A stretch of 64,000 bases of DNA, taken from the NCBI GenBank assembly GCA_022606425.2, contig JAHDVF020001054.1, positions 744,001-808,000 of the forward strand, given 5' to 3'. Below are positions 1-10,399 of this stretch, one piece after another; the stretch's first letter is position 1, and every line of letters begins with the position of its first letter. Origin of the DNA: Lepidostoma basale. Lineage: Eukaryota > Arthropoda > Insecta > Trichoptera > Lepidostomatidae. The notes under the pieces were generated by a model. The model did not search any database. It was not told where the DNA came from and was given only the letters and a program-made list of their open reading frames with translations. The position numbers were made by a program, and so were the translations under genes.

Positions 1-215
1 GCCAAAATTTTTGGAAGATGTACATATGCTAGAATTTTGCACTTATCTTCACATTTTTTTTAGTTCACTCTACACTAGCGTCATCTATTAAGATTGGGAA
101 GCATTAAGCAGAAAATCTTTATTAATGCACTGTGAAAGGCTCTGCAAATCATACAGTACTAGATTACGCCTAGAGATGTCTCTCCAATTTTTATGCCTTT
201 AACTTGGACCAGTTA
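1..215 (+). repeat. Foldback family R arm, fragment
   Basis: Shares the order of landmarks with the left arm of the large palindrome near 28.2-28.8 kb: a TTTTTGGAAG block, a CATCTAT-AAGATT block and GCATTAAGCAGAA, but is much more diverged. No coding potential seen. Confidence 0.6.
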
Positions 216-218
216 TTT

Positions 219-347
219 TACACAACATTTTGAATGTATACAAATTCTTGTAGACAAATACTGGATATTACCCATTGCGGATAAATAATTTTTAATAAAA
301 AATAATTTCCTGTATTTGTTTACAAGAGTTTGCATACATCAAAATGT
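219..347. repeat. Inverted repeat of family R outer ends
   Basis: CAACATTTTGAATGTATAC near 221 is mirrored by a TACATCAAAATGTTG block near 335, with AT-rich spacer between. The same outer sequence flanks family R copies at 9170 and 28830. Confidence 0.55.
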
Positions 348-352
348 TGAAC

Positions 353-470
353 AGAAATATTCTTCTTCTTTTTGTCCTGTCACACCTCCATGGTGCATAG
401 GGCCTCAAGGAACCTTCTCCACCCGACATTATCGCATGCCTGATACCTAATAGCATCCCAACACATATTT
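353..470 (-). mobile_element. LINE-D 3' tail
   Basis: Read on the minus strand this matches the end of the LINE-D copy at 4.2-4.85 kb, including GGCATGCGAT, GGTGGAGAAGGTTC and a GAAGAAGAA tail (plus strand TTCTTCTTC at about 361). Confidence 0.6.
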
Positions 471-472
471 TT

Positions 473-935
473 AAAACTAACTAACTAACTAACCATCACG
501 CCGTCTCTCCGAAGGGGTAGGCAGAAAGAATGGACTGCCGCACTTTTCTTTCCTGACATATTTCTCTCGCTTTCTCAACATTCATACATCGTGTCATGCA
601 CGCGCGTCGATTTCTCTGACTCCTCACGTGGTCGACATTCAATAGTTGATTTATTTGATCGCGCAACGTTTTCCTCGGTCTTCCTCTATTACTAGTTCCA
701 TTTACATCGTTAACATATATTTTTTTTACCATTATTTATTCATTCATTCTTTCCATGTGTCCAAACCATCTTAATGATCCTTTCATTATTTTGTTCATAA
801 CACCATTATTCGCACCGCATTCACTTCTTATATTTTCGTCTAAGAGATCTCATTTCTACTGCATTTATTATACTTTCATCCTTCTTTTACCAGTTCCATG
901 CAAATTCCATTCCCATTTGTAGTAGTTCCATTTCC
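473..935 (-). mobile_element. LINE-A 3' half, broken
   Basis: The minus strand encodes the C-terminal tail of a non-LTR retrotransposon polyprotein: MVKKIYVNDVNG, then NRGRPRKT, DQINQLLNV, VRSQRNRRACMTRCMNVE and a C-terminal YPFGETA. The 3' end is marked by a (TTAG)n tract, seen as CTAACTAACTAAC at 476. Upstream coding sequence to 935 is frameshifted. It is a 5'-truncated insertion. Confidence 0.8.
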
Positions 936-1601
936 ATTTGTATTAACATGAAATTTTAAATTATTGTTCATAAAATAATATAATAAATACGTTGTTCAAT
1001 TGTTTGGCGACAAAGATATTAGAAATAAAATAAAAATCAATAATTATATAAAGGTTAAATGGCTAAAAATTAATTAAATGTAAAATTAATCATTATGTTC
1101 TTAGATAAAATAACAAAGTTGATATTATAATGATCTTATATGAGTGGGTATAAAAAATTATCAGAACGAAATTCCGCGCTTCGTCTTATATTTCGCTTTT
1201 CCTCCTCAATAGTAATATATTCAAAGTTTAAAATTCAACCCCTTTAGTGCTGGCGGTAAAAATCTCATCCTTAATTTGCCTAAATAACCTTTTAGGAAAC
1301 CTGTTTGTGAAATAAACTAGCCGTAGTGCCGACACGTGTCTCACACGCGCCGCGAGTGACGGAGGGGTGGGGGGTTGTTAGTTATTGCAATATTTTTTCC
1401 GCAACGCAATCGCATGGTTTAGTCCCTAAACTGCAGCACCCCTTTGAAAATTTATTATTGCAGGGGTTAAAGTCGCGGTATTTGTATACAGACACAAACA
1501 CTGGTTTAAAAAAACAGCAAATTACTTGATGTACGAAATTTCATCGGACGTGCATGACACGTAGTTCAAATGTTAAAAAAGTCTAAGAACTACAATATAA
1601 A
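936..1601. other. No gene seen; AT-rich with one GC patch
   Basis: Single-copy-looking AT-rich sequence. A GC-richer patch at 1325-1445 contains CACGTG and CGCGCCGCGAG. No exon with a usable frame and splice sites was recognised. Confidence 0.4.
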
Positions 1602-1752
1602 GCTAACTAACCATCCCGCCGTCTCCGCGATGGGAAGCAGAGAGATTGGAGTGCCCCAATATTATTTCGCGACATACGTCTCTCGTTTCCTCAACATTCA
1701 TATAAATTGTCGTACACGCACGTCTGTTTCTCCGACACTTCTCAAGGACTAC
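1602..1752 (-). mobile_element. LINE-A 3' fragment, degenerate
   Basis: Minus-strand remnant of the LINE-A terminus (ACGGCGGGATGGTTAGTTAG read in reverse), with the RACMTRCMNVE region still traceable near 1690-1730. Confidence 0.65.
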
Positions 1753-2704
1753 CTTATAAGAGTGCGGCAGTTTTATCACATTTGCTTAACGCTTCGAGGA
1801 AATAATTTAAAAAAAAACTTATACAAGGTTTAATTAAAAGGAAAAAAGACATATTTGATTATTAAAATGAATAATCGATTTTACCTCTTCAATAGTAGTT
1901 CTCGACGAATATAATGCATGTATGCCACTGATTTTTCCATTGTTCAAAATACCGTATCGACCTGGTTTTTGAGATATTTAACTTTTACTAAAAATTTTGG
2001 TTTAACTCATCTACGGGATCAAAAAGTTGTCCTTTCGATGTTCTTTCAATCTTCAGAAAGAGGAAAAAGTGACAAAGGAATTGATTTGGATGAAACGAAG
2101 ACTATGTAAGCATTACGGTCATATTGTAGACCAAACACATACGAATAAATAGGCGATGCATTGTATTGTTGCAAAATCCAAAAGTTGTTGGCCTATATTC
2201 TCGACTCTTTCTTGACTCGTGCCAATACTGACCTTATGATCTCTTCACTAGATTATATGATGCACTGTACCAATGAAACAAATATTTTTAATCAAATATT
2301 AATTATCATACCTCGTACTACTGATCAAAAATCTTTTGTATTATGAAATTAGCAAATTTGGACCCAAAACGGACCCTTGAGGTACATCAGATATGCCCAT
2401 TAAATAATAGAAATGCGTGCAAGATTAGCGGAGGGTTAATAGAGGGTAGAAAGAACTGGCCCATTTAAATGTGGGGCTCTTTTGTTGTATGAATAGTGAC
2501 TGCAATTTGTTACCAGCCCCTCTCTGCTTTTATCTTTATCGAGTTATGGTAAATTAGGGAGAAATAAAAATCTATGAAATCTTATAGCTTATGTTATTTA
2601 AATATTGTCATATAAGGTTGTTCTTTTTTAAAATTGATTACTTCTGCTTAATATCATTATGCGTACTACAATATAAACATTTATTGCGCTTTACAACATG
2701 AAGA
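1753..2704. other. No gene or recognised repeat
   Basis: AT-rich sequence. Open frames are short, without splice context or recognisable domains. Confidence 0.35.
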
Positions 2705-3030
2705 TAGGATAGTAACGTCAAAAGAAGGGTTGGTACGGGTAACAAAGTGAATAGAGTTTTAAAAAAAGTTATTGATAACAAATATTTAACAATGAAACCG
2801 AAAATGACCGTTCACAACGGAGTCCTGGTCCACACCCTTATATATGGAAGCGAAGCATGGAACTTGCAGAAGAAGGATGAGAGCAGAATAAATGCGGTAG
2901 AGGTGTGGTCCTTAAGACGTATGTGGGGAAGAATAATTTACGACAGATTTTCAAATGCGGATATTAGAAGGGAATGTAGAGCGAAATAACTTATTATGAA
3001 CAAAATTATGAAAGGATCGCTGCGTTGCAA
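2705..3030 (+). mobile_element. LINE-A internal fragment
   Basis: Encodes the upstream part of the LINE-A C-terminus: MTVHNGVLVHTLIYGSEAWN, then a QKKDESRINAVE-like block and a stop after NADIRRECRAK. Homology continues out of frame to GATCGCTGCGTTG and ends without a 3' tail, so both ends are lost. Confidence 0.8.
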
Positions 3031-3179
3031 CAATGATCTTTTTTCATTTATTTAATAAAGATAATGGTGTTAAATTTTTGCACATTAATAATAAAAATAT
3101 AACTTTGAGCCATCTCTAAATTTCAGAAATTAAAATAACAATTAAAAATACAGAAAACATTATAAATTTTAAATCGAAT

Positions 3180-3435
3180 CATAATAATTGGTAGAACAAA
3201 AGCATACGTTCCAAAATAAATCTTTATAACATCTGTCAGATCATGTAAACTATTTTATAATATTTAAAATATGTATCTTTATAATATGTATCACTGAAGA
3301 AAGACTGGTTGTCCGAAACATGTCTATATAATTTAAATTTGTTTAATGTTAATTTTGTACGAGTATATACCATAAAAGTATATAAAAAATAATAATAGAA
3401 ATAAAGCATCTACAACACAAAGTATGGCGAACATA
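3180..3435 (+). repeat. Hammerhead-bearing repeat, GGAC type
   Basis: Same repeat as at 8.78-9.01 kb, 44.8-45.0 kb and 60.2-60.5 kb (minus). All share a GTTGTCC-AAACATGT block and an end with ATCTACAACACAAAG and GAACATAGAAGATA. No ORF. Confidence 0.7.
3294..3324 (+). ncRNA. Hammerhead-ribozyme-like motif
   Basis: CTGAAGA (core CUGANGA; position 7 is variable in hammerheads), an extra A, stem II AGAC/GTCC with one mismatch, GAA, self-complementary stem III ACATGT, then C, giving a GUC triplet. Stem I is weak. The core looks intact; activity is untested. Confidence 0.55.
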
Positions 3436-3439
3436 GAAG

Positions 3440-3530
3440 ATAAAGAAAGTTATTTTCAATTTCCTAAGTATATTACTATGGAATTACACAGTGTTAATGC
3501 CTAATCGTCCAATAAATTCTATTTATGATT
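3440..3530 (+). repeat. Family F-like repeat fragment
   Basis: Matches 32925-33010 over ATTTTCAATTTCCTAAG, TATTACTATGGAATT and the AATGCCTAATCG region. Confidence 0.5.
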
Positions 3531-3719
3531 AAAGAAAGAGAAAGCATACATAGCTCTTGACAAGTGCAATATTGGCTCGATCCTAAGCATGAATTAAATC
3601 TTCACATATCATTTTAGGGCTTGTTGTCCGGCATATAATTATTTAGAATTGCGAAAAAAAATAAGATCTTAAATCTATGGAAATGTATGTATGTATGACC
3701 TTTTCCAAAACACTCGTGT

Positions 3720-3960
3720 AACCTGGTTATAGATAATCAACCCATACAACAGGTCAGGACCTTCAAGTATCTAGGCATAGACCTGGTGGGGGGACCTGAT
3801 CTGTGGGAAGTAATACAAGCCCAAGTAAACAAGGCAGCTGGAATCTCTGGGGCTCTAAAATCCACAAAATGGAAAAACAAAGACATGGCCATTAAGAGTA
3901 AAATGAGAATCTATAAAGCATGCGTAAGACCAATAATAACATATGGCCTCGAAGTCGTTT
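3720..3960 (+). mobile_element. LINE-C reverse transcriptase C-terminal fragment
   Basis: Encodes TFKYLGID, VNKAAGISGALKSTKW and RIYKACVRPIITYG, a layout typical of the region after the RT palm in RTE-like insect LINEs. The same element recurs at 63.46-64.0 kb. It ends abruptly where a hammerhead-bearing repeat begins. Confidence 0.75.
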
Positions 3961-3988
3961 TGGTCGCCGTAGTAATATTTTAATTACA

Positions 3989-4025
3989 CTGATGAAGGAC
4001 TTCTACATCTCGAAACACGTTTGTG
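3989..4025 (+). ncRNA. Hammerhead-like motif, distinct stems
   Basis: Perfect CTGATGA, then A, a decayed stem II region to 4011, GAA at 4012, and stem III ACAC-loop-GTGT followed by TT. TACA just before the core can pair with TGTA just after. Stem sequences differ from every other copy here. Confidence 0.45.
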
Positions 4026-4179
4026 TTAATGTATTTTTTTCATTTTTATTATATTTAAAAATAAGTTCTGTGTTACAAAGTCAAAAATATTATTCAATTA
4101 TATTATAAATCCGTAATACAAAGGATTAATCCGTAACACAAAATAAACATGTCCAAGACAGTAGACCTACGAGTCCACA

Positions 4180-4860
4180 AATGACTCCACCCCAATCTTG
4201 CTCCACGGTGTCCCCCTTGTGACCACGACCAGCTTCTGCTACCTCGGTAGTATGATAGCAGGCTCGGGAAGTACGGAGGAAGATATAGCCAGCAGACTCA
4301 ACAAGGCAAAGGGAGCATTCACTATGCTTCGCCCTGAATGGCGTTCCAGTATCATTTCGAGAAAGCTTAAGCTCCAAATATTTAGCAGTAGCGTTAAAAG
4401 CGTACTGCTGTACGGATGTGGGACTCGGAAATCTACCGCGGACGTTATTGGTAAACTCCAGGTGTTTATAAATAGGTACCTTCGCTCAATATTCAAAATC
4501 TATTGGCCCCAAACAGTGTCAAATGCTGTTCTCTGGACCATGGCAGGCGAAAAGCCAATTAGAGAACAAGTCGTTAGACGCAAATGGCAGTGGATCGGTC
4601 ACACTCTGAGATGGAACCCAACCTGCATCGCTCAGGGCGCACTACACTGGTCTCCTATGGGGGTATAGAGAAAGCGAGGCAGACCTAGAGCCACCTAAAG
4701 AAGAGCCCTGCAGAACGAGGTAAAGGCAGCAGGTCTCTCTTAAGATGATGTAAGGCATCAGGCATGCGATAGAGTCGGGTGGAGAAGGTTCTTTGAAGCC
4801 CTATGCCCATGAAGGTGTGACAGTACAAAAAGAAGAAGAATAAGAATACAAAGGAATTGT
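4180..4860 (+). mobile_element. LINE-D C-terminus and 3' tail
   Basis: A 156-codon open frame (4198-4668) reads SFCYLGSMIAGSGSTEEDI, then RLNKAKGAF, LLYGCGT, LQVFINRYLRSIFKI and RRKWQWIGHTLRWNP, the post-RT region of a non-LTR element. It stops just before the RGRPR-type motif, which follows in broken form to 4790. The insertion ends in AAGAAGAAGAATAAGAA. It lacks the endonuclease and catalytic RT domains. Confidence 0.8.
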
Positions 4861-5390
4861 GAATATAGAAGAAAAATTAAATAGAATTTTGCTAAATCAA
4901 GTTTTTAAAATAAAATATTATAAAACATTTCTGTTCCTAGCCCCGTTCAACCCCATTGAATAAATATCTCACCGTCAATTCAATCAGGGTATTGTGATAT
5001 TTGGGGTGAGATCGCGAGGCCCTCGACTTTTATGATCAAATTATTCTACACTGTGCAACTATGGACACTTTCCTGGGGCCGGCTAACATTGGCCATTAGT
5101 TTATTACCATATTTATTCAATTTGCTAATGGTGTTTTTACGAGATGTGATTTTAAGGGCAATCTAAGGATTAGGGATCAATCAAATAGAAAGTCAAATTG
5201 ACGAAATTGTGCATAATGCTAGTTTGGGATTTACTCTCACGTTGGATTTGGTCCAAAGGGAGTGATAAAGTATATAAAATAATTTAAAGTGTATTTCATA
5301 AATTGACCAGCTGGGTATCAGGGCAAGATTCACGCGGATGTGCTTTCAGAGAGTGTTAAAATATTTTACAATTAGGATTTTTAATATGCA
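4861..5390. other. No gene or recognised repeat
   Basis: Unique-looking sequence; no splice-bounded frame seen. Confidence 0.35.
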
Positions 5391-5394
5391 ATAT

Positions 5395-5503
5395 TCAACA
5401 TAAGCAGAAAATAGCTCATTATTATGAAGAAGAAGAAGGACTCTGGTCGTGTCCAGGTTTGAACCCATGTCCCCTGGATCAGGAGCCAAGCGTTCTATCC
5501 GAT
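5395..5503 (-). repeat. SINE-2 fragment
   Basis: Reverse complement of the SINE-2 head (see 8574-8760): GGAGCCAAGCGTTCTATCC and CCCATGTCCCCTGGATCAGG are visible on the plus strand. It is cut off at 5503 by the hammerhead repeat that follows. Confidence 0.7.
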
Positions 5504-5665
5504 GTTCGCATCATAAGGTGTTACAAGAACTTGCTAACGAGTTTTTTGTAATACCTGATGATACTAACATCGGTTAGCGAAACAGCTGTCGCAACACTCT
5601 CAAAAATTGTATAATAAAAATTGTGATATTATAACAGTGTTGTAAAATTTAACAATTAATTAATA
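5504..5665 (+). repeat. Hammerhead foldback, GYYAAC type
   Basis: Same family as 52085-52262 and 55300-55560. A short left arm (GCATCATAAGGTGTTA) is followed by the right arm with the ribozyme-like core and ends with the shared TTGTGATATTATAACAGTGT block. Confidence 0.65.
5555..5590 (+). ncRNA. Hammerhead-ribozyme-like motif, intact core
   Basis: CTGATGA at 5555, one extra T, stem II CTAAC/GTTAG, GAA at 5579, stem III ACAGCTGT (fully self-complementary) and C at 5587, giving a GUC site. Five core features match a hammerhead. Stem I beyond the closing C-G pair is poorly formed. Confidence 0.55.
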
Positions 5666-6784
5666 ATAATAAAATGCATGGGTCATGCGTGTTTTTTTAT
5701 TCACAATATTGTATTTAATCTTGAAAAAAAAATACATATACTCTCTATTCTCTAACAGATATTTTGAAGCTTCGCCTTATTAGAGCAGTATTGTTCAGCA
5801 AATTCGTAAGAAAAATAATAATTATATCACGTTTCAAAACTATAGTGAAACTTCTAGAAAACATATTATACATTTCCATAATATTACATAGTTACATACT
5901 CGTATATTATATTATATACATCTAAACACATTTTTAAAAAAACTCGAAACTTGTTGTGTTTCACTCATTAAATGATCGTGACTTTATCATACGTAATTTT
6001 ATGTTATAGCTTTCAAAATATAAATATCAATATTACATTATATAACTATAATATTACAATTATCAATCTGTTATAATTTCATATTAAGGGATCCACTTGG
6101 ATAAATAACTCTCAGAGATGCTTCAATTCAAAAGAGTTTTGAAATGCTTTCGTGTGGTAATTTGGAGCAGAATAAAAGTTATGGTATCTTTCCCGGTTGC
6201 AGTTGTAGTCACCGCACACAATTATCTGTCTTCTATATCTGTACTAATTAGGCAAAAAAATATAAATGATTTTGTTTTTTCAATTTTGCAAGCGAGCTTA
6301 AATTATACGTATAACATTATTTTGATTCGTTATTTAAATGTCATTATATTAAGTTTTTAACGTCAATTTTCTTTACATTACAATAGCTACTTGAAAATTA
6401 AATTGTGTTACTTAAAAAACGTACTTATGAAAAAATAGAGGTTGAAGCTATTGTGTCCTTTTGCCACAAAAAGAAAAGAATAATAATTAAATAAAACGAT
6501 ATTTTTTTACTACGTCCACTTTGGGCTTTATAGGGATTCGTATTCAATATAATATTATAATATTAAATACGAATCATCTAAAATAACTTTAATACCAATA
6601 CTTAAATTCAGTAAATTTTATAATAATAATAATAATATGCTAACTTTTAAAGCGCCGTTTTGTGATGTAATCACCTCAAGGGCGCATTAAGACGTGTTTT
6701 AAATCTAAATGTGAACGCTGCATCTGATTGATATTCGCGATCGATTAGAAAGTATAATAGAACAAAATATACAAGTTTTAAATT
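5666..6784. other. AT-rich, no gene; small palindrome near 6.56 kb
   Basis: Contains an inverted repeat GATTCGTATTCAATATAAT / ATTAAATACGAATC at 6535-6580 and an ATA-rich tract. No exon recognised. Confidence 0.4.
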
Positions 6785-6990
6785 GGGTATGAAATGTGAA
6801 AATAATGGGTTTTCAGCTTAGATCTGTCTGTCGGATCATTTATGCATCTGAGGTGTGAAGGAAGATTTTTCCAAGCTGATGGACCGGCTACTGCAAACGC
6901 TCGATCCTCGAAATTTGTACTAGGGTAACGCTTTGGCTCAACTAATCTTCCTATTGCCGAGGATTTTCGAGGAAGTGTGGATTTCCTTGT
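6785..6990 (-). mobile_element. LINE C-terminus with AFAVAGPSAWKNLP motif
   Basis: The minus strand has an uninterrupted frame through RLVEPKRYPSTNFEDRAFAV, then AGPSAWKNLPSHLR and DPTDRSKLKT. The R-x-F-x-V-x-GP-xxWN-xLP-xxLR pattern is the extreme C-terminus typical of CR1/Jockey-superfamily LINEs. It differs from all other LINEs in this window. Confidence 0.7.
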
Positions 6991-7084
6991 ATTTAGGCTG
7001 TCCGTTATACAATTATTTAAAGATTATCTTTGTATAGAATCATGTTTACCACCCCTAATCTGTATGTATATAAAATACTCAGTT

Positions 7085-7250
7085 TATAACAGTGGCACCA
7101 GTCTGTTGATGCCAGCGAACATGGCGAAACTGGTCGCTGTCGAAATAAAGACAAAATTGGAAGTAGAGATTTCAGTCAAATCATTTGATTCACTCAAAAA
7201 AGAAAATAAATTGTTATATTTTACCATGCGAGTGTGCGATGATTGAAAAA
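7085..7250 (+). repeat. Hammerhead-bearing repeat, GCCA type
   Basis: Shares GATGCCAG, TGGC-AAAC and TTCGCTGTCGAAATAAA-like sequence plus a GTGGAAGTAG-like end with the copy at 22160-22260. No arms of a long palindrome are visible. Confidence 0.55.
7103..7139 (+). ncRNA. Hammerhead-like motif, one core change
   Basis: CTGTTGA (A6 to U), T, stem II GCCA/TGGC with a 7-nt loop, GAA, stem III ACTGGT (closable with one G-U pair), then C for a GUC triplet. Stem I is good: CAGT at 7099-7102 pairs with GCTG at 7136-7139. Confidence 0.5.
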
Positions 7251-7439
7251 AAAGTATAATGCGTACCTGGATTATAATTACCCCTTTAGATTTTTAATTT
7301 ATTAGAAACACAATTTTCGATGAACAAATCTTCTAAGATATTTTCTATATATGAAAACAAATTTAAATTCTACCCTAGCTTGCATGAAATGACAAAAGTA
7401 AGGGACTAATTCTCGATGTAACATTGTGTATTATTAAAG

Positions 7440-7625
7440 TTATTATTATTCTCGATTGTTCCCCGGAGCCAGGAGGCCGTGAGCCACGTTTAACCCTCGA
7501 GGCGACAAGATAACAAGACCAATTTGTCCCATTTCGCACGCGCGGACTTTTTTCATCCCCTTCCCACTGCGGGTTGGATCCTTAACACTTTCTGGCCCGG
7601 GAGTATCCATTTATAATGAAATATC
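7440..7625. other. GC-rich unique block
   Basis: GC-rich island with CCCCGGAGCCAGGAGG, CGCACGCGCGGAC and CTGGCCCGGGAG inside AT-rich surroundings. Not a recognised repeat or exon. A regulatory element is possible but unproven. Confidence 0.3.
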
Positions 7626-7674
7626 ATTCATACTTAAAAATTGTATTATCAAATTGAATTTACTTCTATATACT

Positions 7675-8293
7675 AAATTTGGAGCAAGTAGTTGAGTTCG
7701 TGTATTTAGGTAGTATGTTTACAAGAGATGGACGAGTGGAGAGGGGTATTGAAAGAAGGGTTAAGGCAGGCAACAAAGTGAATGGTGCACTTAAAGTTGT
7801 CATCGCAAAACAAAAACCTATCCAAAAAAGCTAGAATGGCAGTGCACAATGGTGTTCTTCTACCGACCCTTATGTATGGAAGCGAAGCATGGAACTGGAA
7901 AAAAAGGATGAAAGTAGAATAAATTCAGTAGAAATGAGATCTCTTAGGAGAATACGTGGATACTCTGTGTATGATAGAGTGACGAATGAAAATATAAGAA
8001 GTGAATGCGGTGCGAATGATGGTGTCATGAACAAAATAATGAAAGGATCATTAAGATGGTTTGGACATATGAAAAGAATGAATGAAGAAAGAATGGTAAA
8101 AAAAATATATATTAATGATGAAAATGGAACCAGAAATAGAGGAAAACCGAGGAAAACGTGGCACGATCAAATAAATCAAATATTAAATGTCGGCCGTGTG
8201 AGGAGTCAGAGAAACCGACACGCGTGCATGACACGATGTATGAATGTTGAGGAAGCTAGAGAAATATGTGAGGAAAGAAAGTGTGGCAGTCCA
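7675..8293 (+). mobile_element. LINE-A 3' part, frameshifted
   Basis: Starts within EFVYLGSMFTRDGRVERG and runs through MELEKKDESRINSVEMRSLR, then VTNENIRSECGAND, SLRWFGHMKRMNEERM and ACMTRCMNVEEAREICEERK. One frameshift lies near 7890. Homology stops at GTGGCAGTCCA instead of continuing to the usual tail, and an inverted copy starts there. Confidence 0.82.
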
Positions 8294-8572
8294 TGACATA
8301 TTTCTCTCGATTTCTCAACATTCATACACCTTGTCGTGCACTCACATAGATTTCTCCGACTCCTCACGTGGCCGTCATTCAATATTTGATTCATTGATTA
8401 ATTTAATCGTGCCACGTTTTCCTCTGTTTTCCTCTTATTCTAGTCCCATTTTCATCGTTAGAATATATCATACTTTTTTACCATTCTTTCTTCATTTAAT
8501 CTTAATGATCCTTCTTTCATCTTAATGATCCTTTCATTATCTCGTTTTTATATAAATAACTAACTAACTAGA
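8290..8572 (-). mobile_element. LINE-A 3' part, inverted against its neighbour
   Basis: The minus-strand copy covers the CMNVEKSREIC region back through the ERM-VKKI region. It is joined at the exact point where the preceding plus-strand copy ends, so the two form a palindrome-like dimer. CTAACTAACTAG at 8560 lies at its far side. Confidence 0.75.
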
Positions 8573-8573
8573 C

Positions 8574-8760
8574 AACCGGGTGGTGGTCTAGGGGATAGAA
8601 CGCTTGGCTCCTGATCCAGGGGACATGGGTTCAAGCGTGGACACGACCATATTCCTACGACCATATGAGCTATTTTCTGCTCACATTGAAGATTGTAAAA
8701 TAAATTCTAATATCATTGATATAAATCCTTGATATTAGTCTTTTTAAAAATAAAAAAAAT
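8574..8760 (+). repeat. SINE-2 (tRNA-derived)
   Basis: The head GGGTGGTGGTCTAGGGGATA resembles a pol III A box and ACATGGGTTCAAGC a B box. The tRNA-unrelated body includes CGACCATATTCC, GAGCTATTTTCTGCTCAC and TTCTAATATCATTGAT, ending A-rich near 8755. A very similar copy lies at 37944-38118. Confidence 0.75.
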
Positions 8761-8779
8761 TACAAAACTTATCTTTGTT

Positions 8780-9012
8780 ATCAAAATAAATCTTTTTAAC
8801 ATCTGTCAAAACTGATCATATTTGTACACAATTTTATAATATTTTAAATATTTTTAAACACTGAGGAAGGACCGGGTTGTCCGAAACATGTCTGATATAT
8901 AATTTTATTTTTAAGATAGTGTTTTATATACGAGTACAAAGTAAATAAAAAATAAAATGACAAATACAACAACTACAACACAAACGGTAAATGGAAGGCG
9001 AACATAGAAGAT
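8780..9012 (+). repeat. Hammerhead-bearing repeat, GGAC type
   Basis: Second, better preserved copy of the 3.18-kb repeat, ending GAACATAGAAGATAAACTAAC directly against a LINE-A2 tail. Confidence 0.7.
8861..8892 (+). ncRNA. Hammerhead-ribozyme-like motif, intact core
   Basis: CTGAGGA, extra A, stem II GGAC/GTCC perfectly paired around loop CGGGTT, GAA, stem III ACATGT, C: GUC cleavage triplet at 8890-8892. CA/TG closes stem I. All usual invariant positions are met apart from the extra A. Confidence 0.6.
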
Positions 9013-9115
9013 AAACTAACTAACTAACCATCACGCCGTCTCCCCGAAAGGGTTGGCAGAAAGAATGGACTGTCACAGTTTAACCGATGCGGCACTCCAT
9101 CCTTCTCTATATTAA
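9013..9115 (-). mobile_element. LINE-A2 3' end fragment
   Basis: CTAACTAACTAACCATCACG starts the minus-strand tail, and the TTTAACCGATGCGGCACTCC block shows this is the A2 variant, not LINE-A. Confidence 0.65.
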
Positions 9116-9164
9116 TAAAATAATAATAATTATAGGTCTATAGCAAGGGCGAAAAAAAGATTTC

Positions 9165-9500
9165 ATCAATAAAATATATAACATTTTGAATGTATAAAAA
9201 TACTGGATTTTAGCCATTGCGGGTTAATCATTGTTATGGATTAATTGTATCTCAATAGGGACGAAGATGTAAATTATTTTCTGGGAACAGAATATGGTGG
9301 TCGAGGCGCTTACAGGACTTATAACCTGTCATTGGTTGGGTTAGGTTAGGTTCATTCCCCATTCCGCCCTTCTTACAACCACCAAGTCTGACAAATTTTT
9401 GAAAGTTGTATATATGCTACAATGTTGAGAAACACTTCACATTTTTTAGTTCAATTTACCCTAGCTCCATCTATTAAGATAGATAATAATAATAATACGT
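9165..9500 (+). repeat. Foldback family R, single arm
   Basis: Carries the outer sequence (ACATTTTGAATGTATAAA), TATCTCAATAGGGACGAAG, GACCTGTCATTGGTTGGG and TCTGACAAATTTTTG in the same order as the arm at 28193. It is interrupted by small indels and has no mirrored partner. Confidence 0.65.
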
Positions 9501-9800
9501 CCCGTTGTTAAAGTGTTAAAATTGTGGCAAAACGATTTTCGCTCGGGGGTACATGTCACGTCGTTAGTTTAAAAATGGTCCATAATTGGTTTAATATGCA
9601 AAAGCACTTTGTGGCCGCGGCTAGGTGTGGCCCGCCACAATGGGACGCCTCTGGGAAGGGAAGGGACACGGATTATTACACTCCACGTACGAATAACTCC
9701 CGCATTAACGGAACTGCTTTAAAAAACGTATTCAAATGAACGGACGCGATTTTTAATGATGTGTTTAGGCGTGTGACTCGGGGTAAAGAGTTGCAATGGT
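9501..9800. other. GC-rich unique block, no clear gene
   Basis: Includes TTGTGGCCGCGGCTAGG and a 71-codon open frame at 9524-9739 with no recognised domain or splice signals. Candidate conserved non-coding DNA. Confidence 0.3.
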
Positions 9801-9867
9801 GGGGCGGATTAAAAATATTGATTAAAAAAATGATTTGATGATGAATGTGAAATAGTCTAAGGTAAAC

Positions 9868-9955
9868 TTCTTCTTCTGCGTCCTTGTTGTAGACCTATGT
9901 GGTCTGTTCTCCAGAATGTTGCTCCTCCTGTGAGGTAGACTCCCAGCTTGATGGT
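9868..9955 (-). mobile_element. LINE-G 3' tail fragment
   Basis: Near-identical to the tail at 46.96-47.04 kb: TGTAGACCTATGTGG, GTTCTCCAGA and TGCTCCTCCTGTGAGGTAGA on the plus strand. Confidence 0.65.
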
Positions 9956-9964
9956 TAGTTAATT

Positions 9965-10215
9965 ATAATAGTTAGTTCATTGCATGAAAAAAATGTGTTA
10001 ATTCGTCGTCAGCTTGTCTCCATCCACTGCTGGATGTAAGCCTCTCCACCCCCACGCCATTTCTCTCGGTCTCTCGCCAGTGTTTTCCAGGACTTTCCCG
10101 TACAATATCATCCCTCCACCTAGTAGGCTTCCGACACTTCTCCGGCCCAACTTTGGCTTCCATTCAGTAACCCTCTGTCTCTATATTCTATCATCCCGTT
10201 GGCACACATGTCCAG
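9965..10215 (-). mobile_element. LINE-H C-terminal tail
   Basis: The minus strand encodes GPEKCRKPTRWRDDIVRE then GKHWRETERNGVGVER, resembling the RPxxRWxDDIxxxxGxxW terminus of RTE-type LINEs. Only the last ~60 codons survive. Confidence 0.6.
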
Positions 10216-10344
10216 CCCATGTTAATTATCACACAGAAAAAATTAAAAAATATTTTTATGTGATGGTCTCACTATGAAGTTAGATATTTAAAATTATTAC
10301 AAATAAAACTATATAACATAATGTATATTAACCATGGAAATATA

Positions 10345-10390
10345 ATTATGATACGTCAACTAGTTTCGCTTGTATCTAAGTTTTATTTTC
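10345..10390 (-). repeat. Degenerate hammerhead repeat half, GCTTG type
   Basis: ACTAGTTTCGCTTGTA matches the inner arm of the foldback at 13.9-14.1 kb. The CTGATGA side has decayed. Confidence 0.4.
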
Positions 10391-10399
10391 TCAACAAAT

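Noticed and set aside
9524..9739. 71-codon open frame as a host exon
   Set aside because: No acceptor or donor at its borders and no recognisable domain; kept only as unassigned GC-rich DNA.
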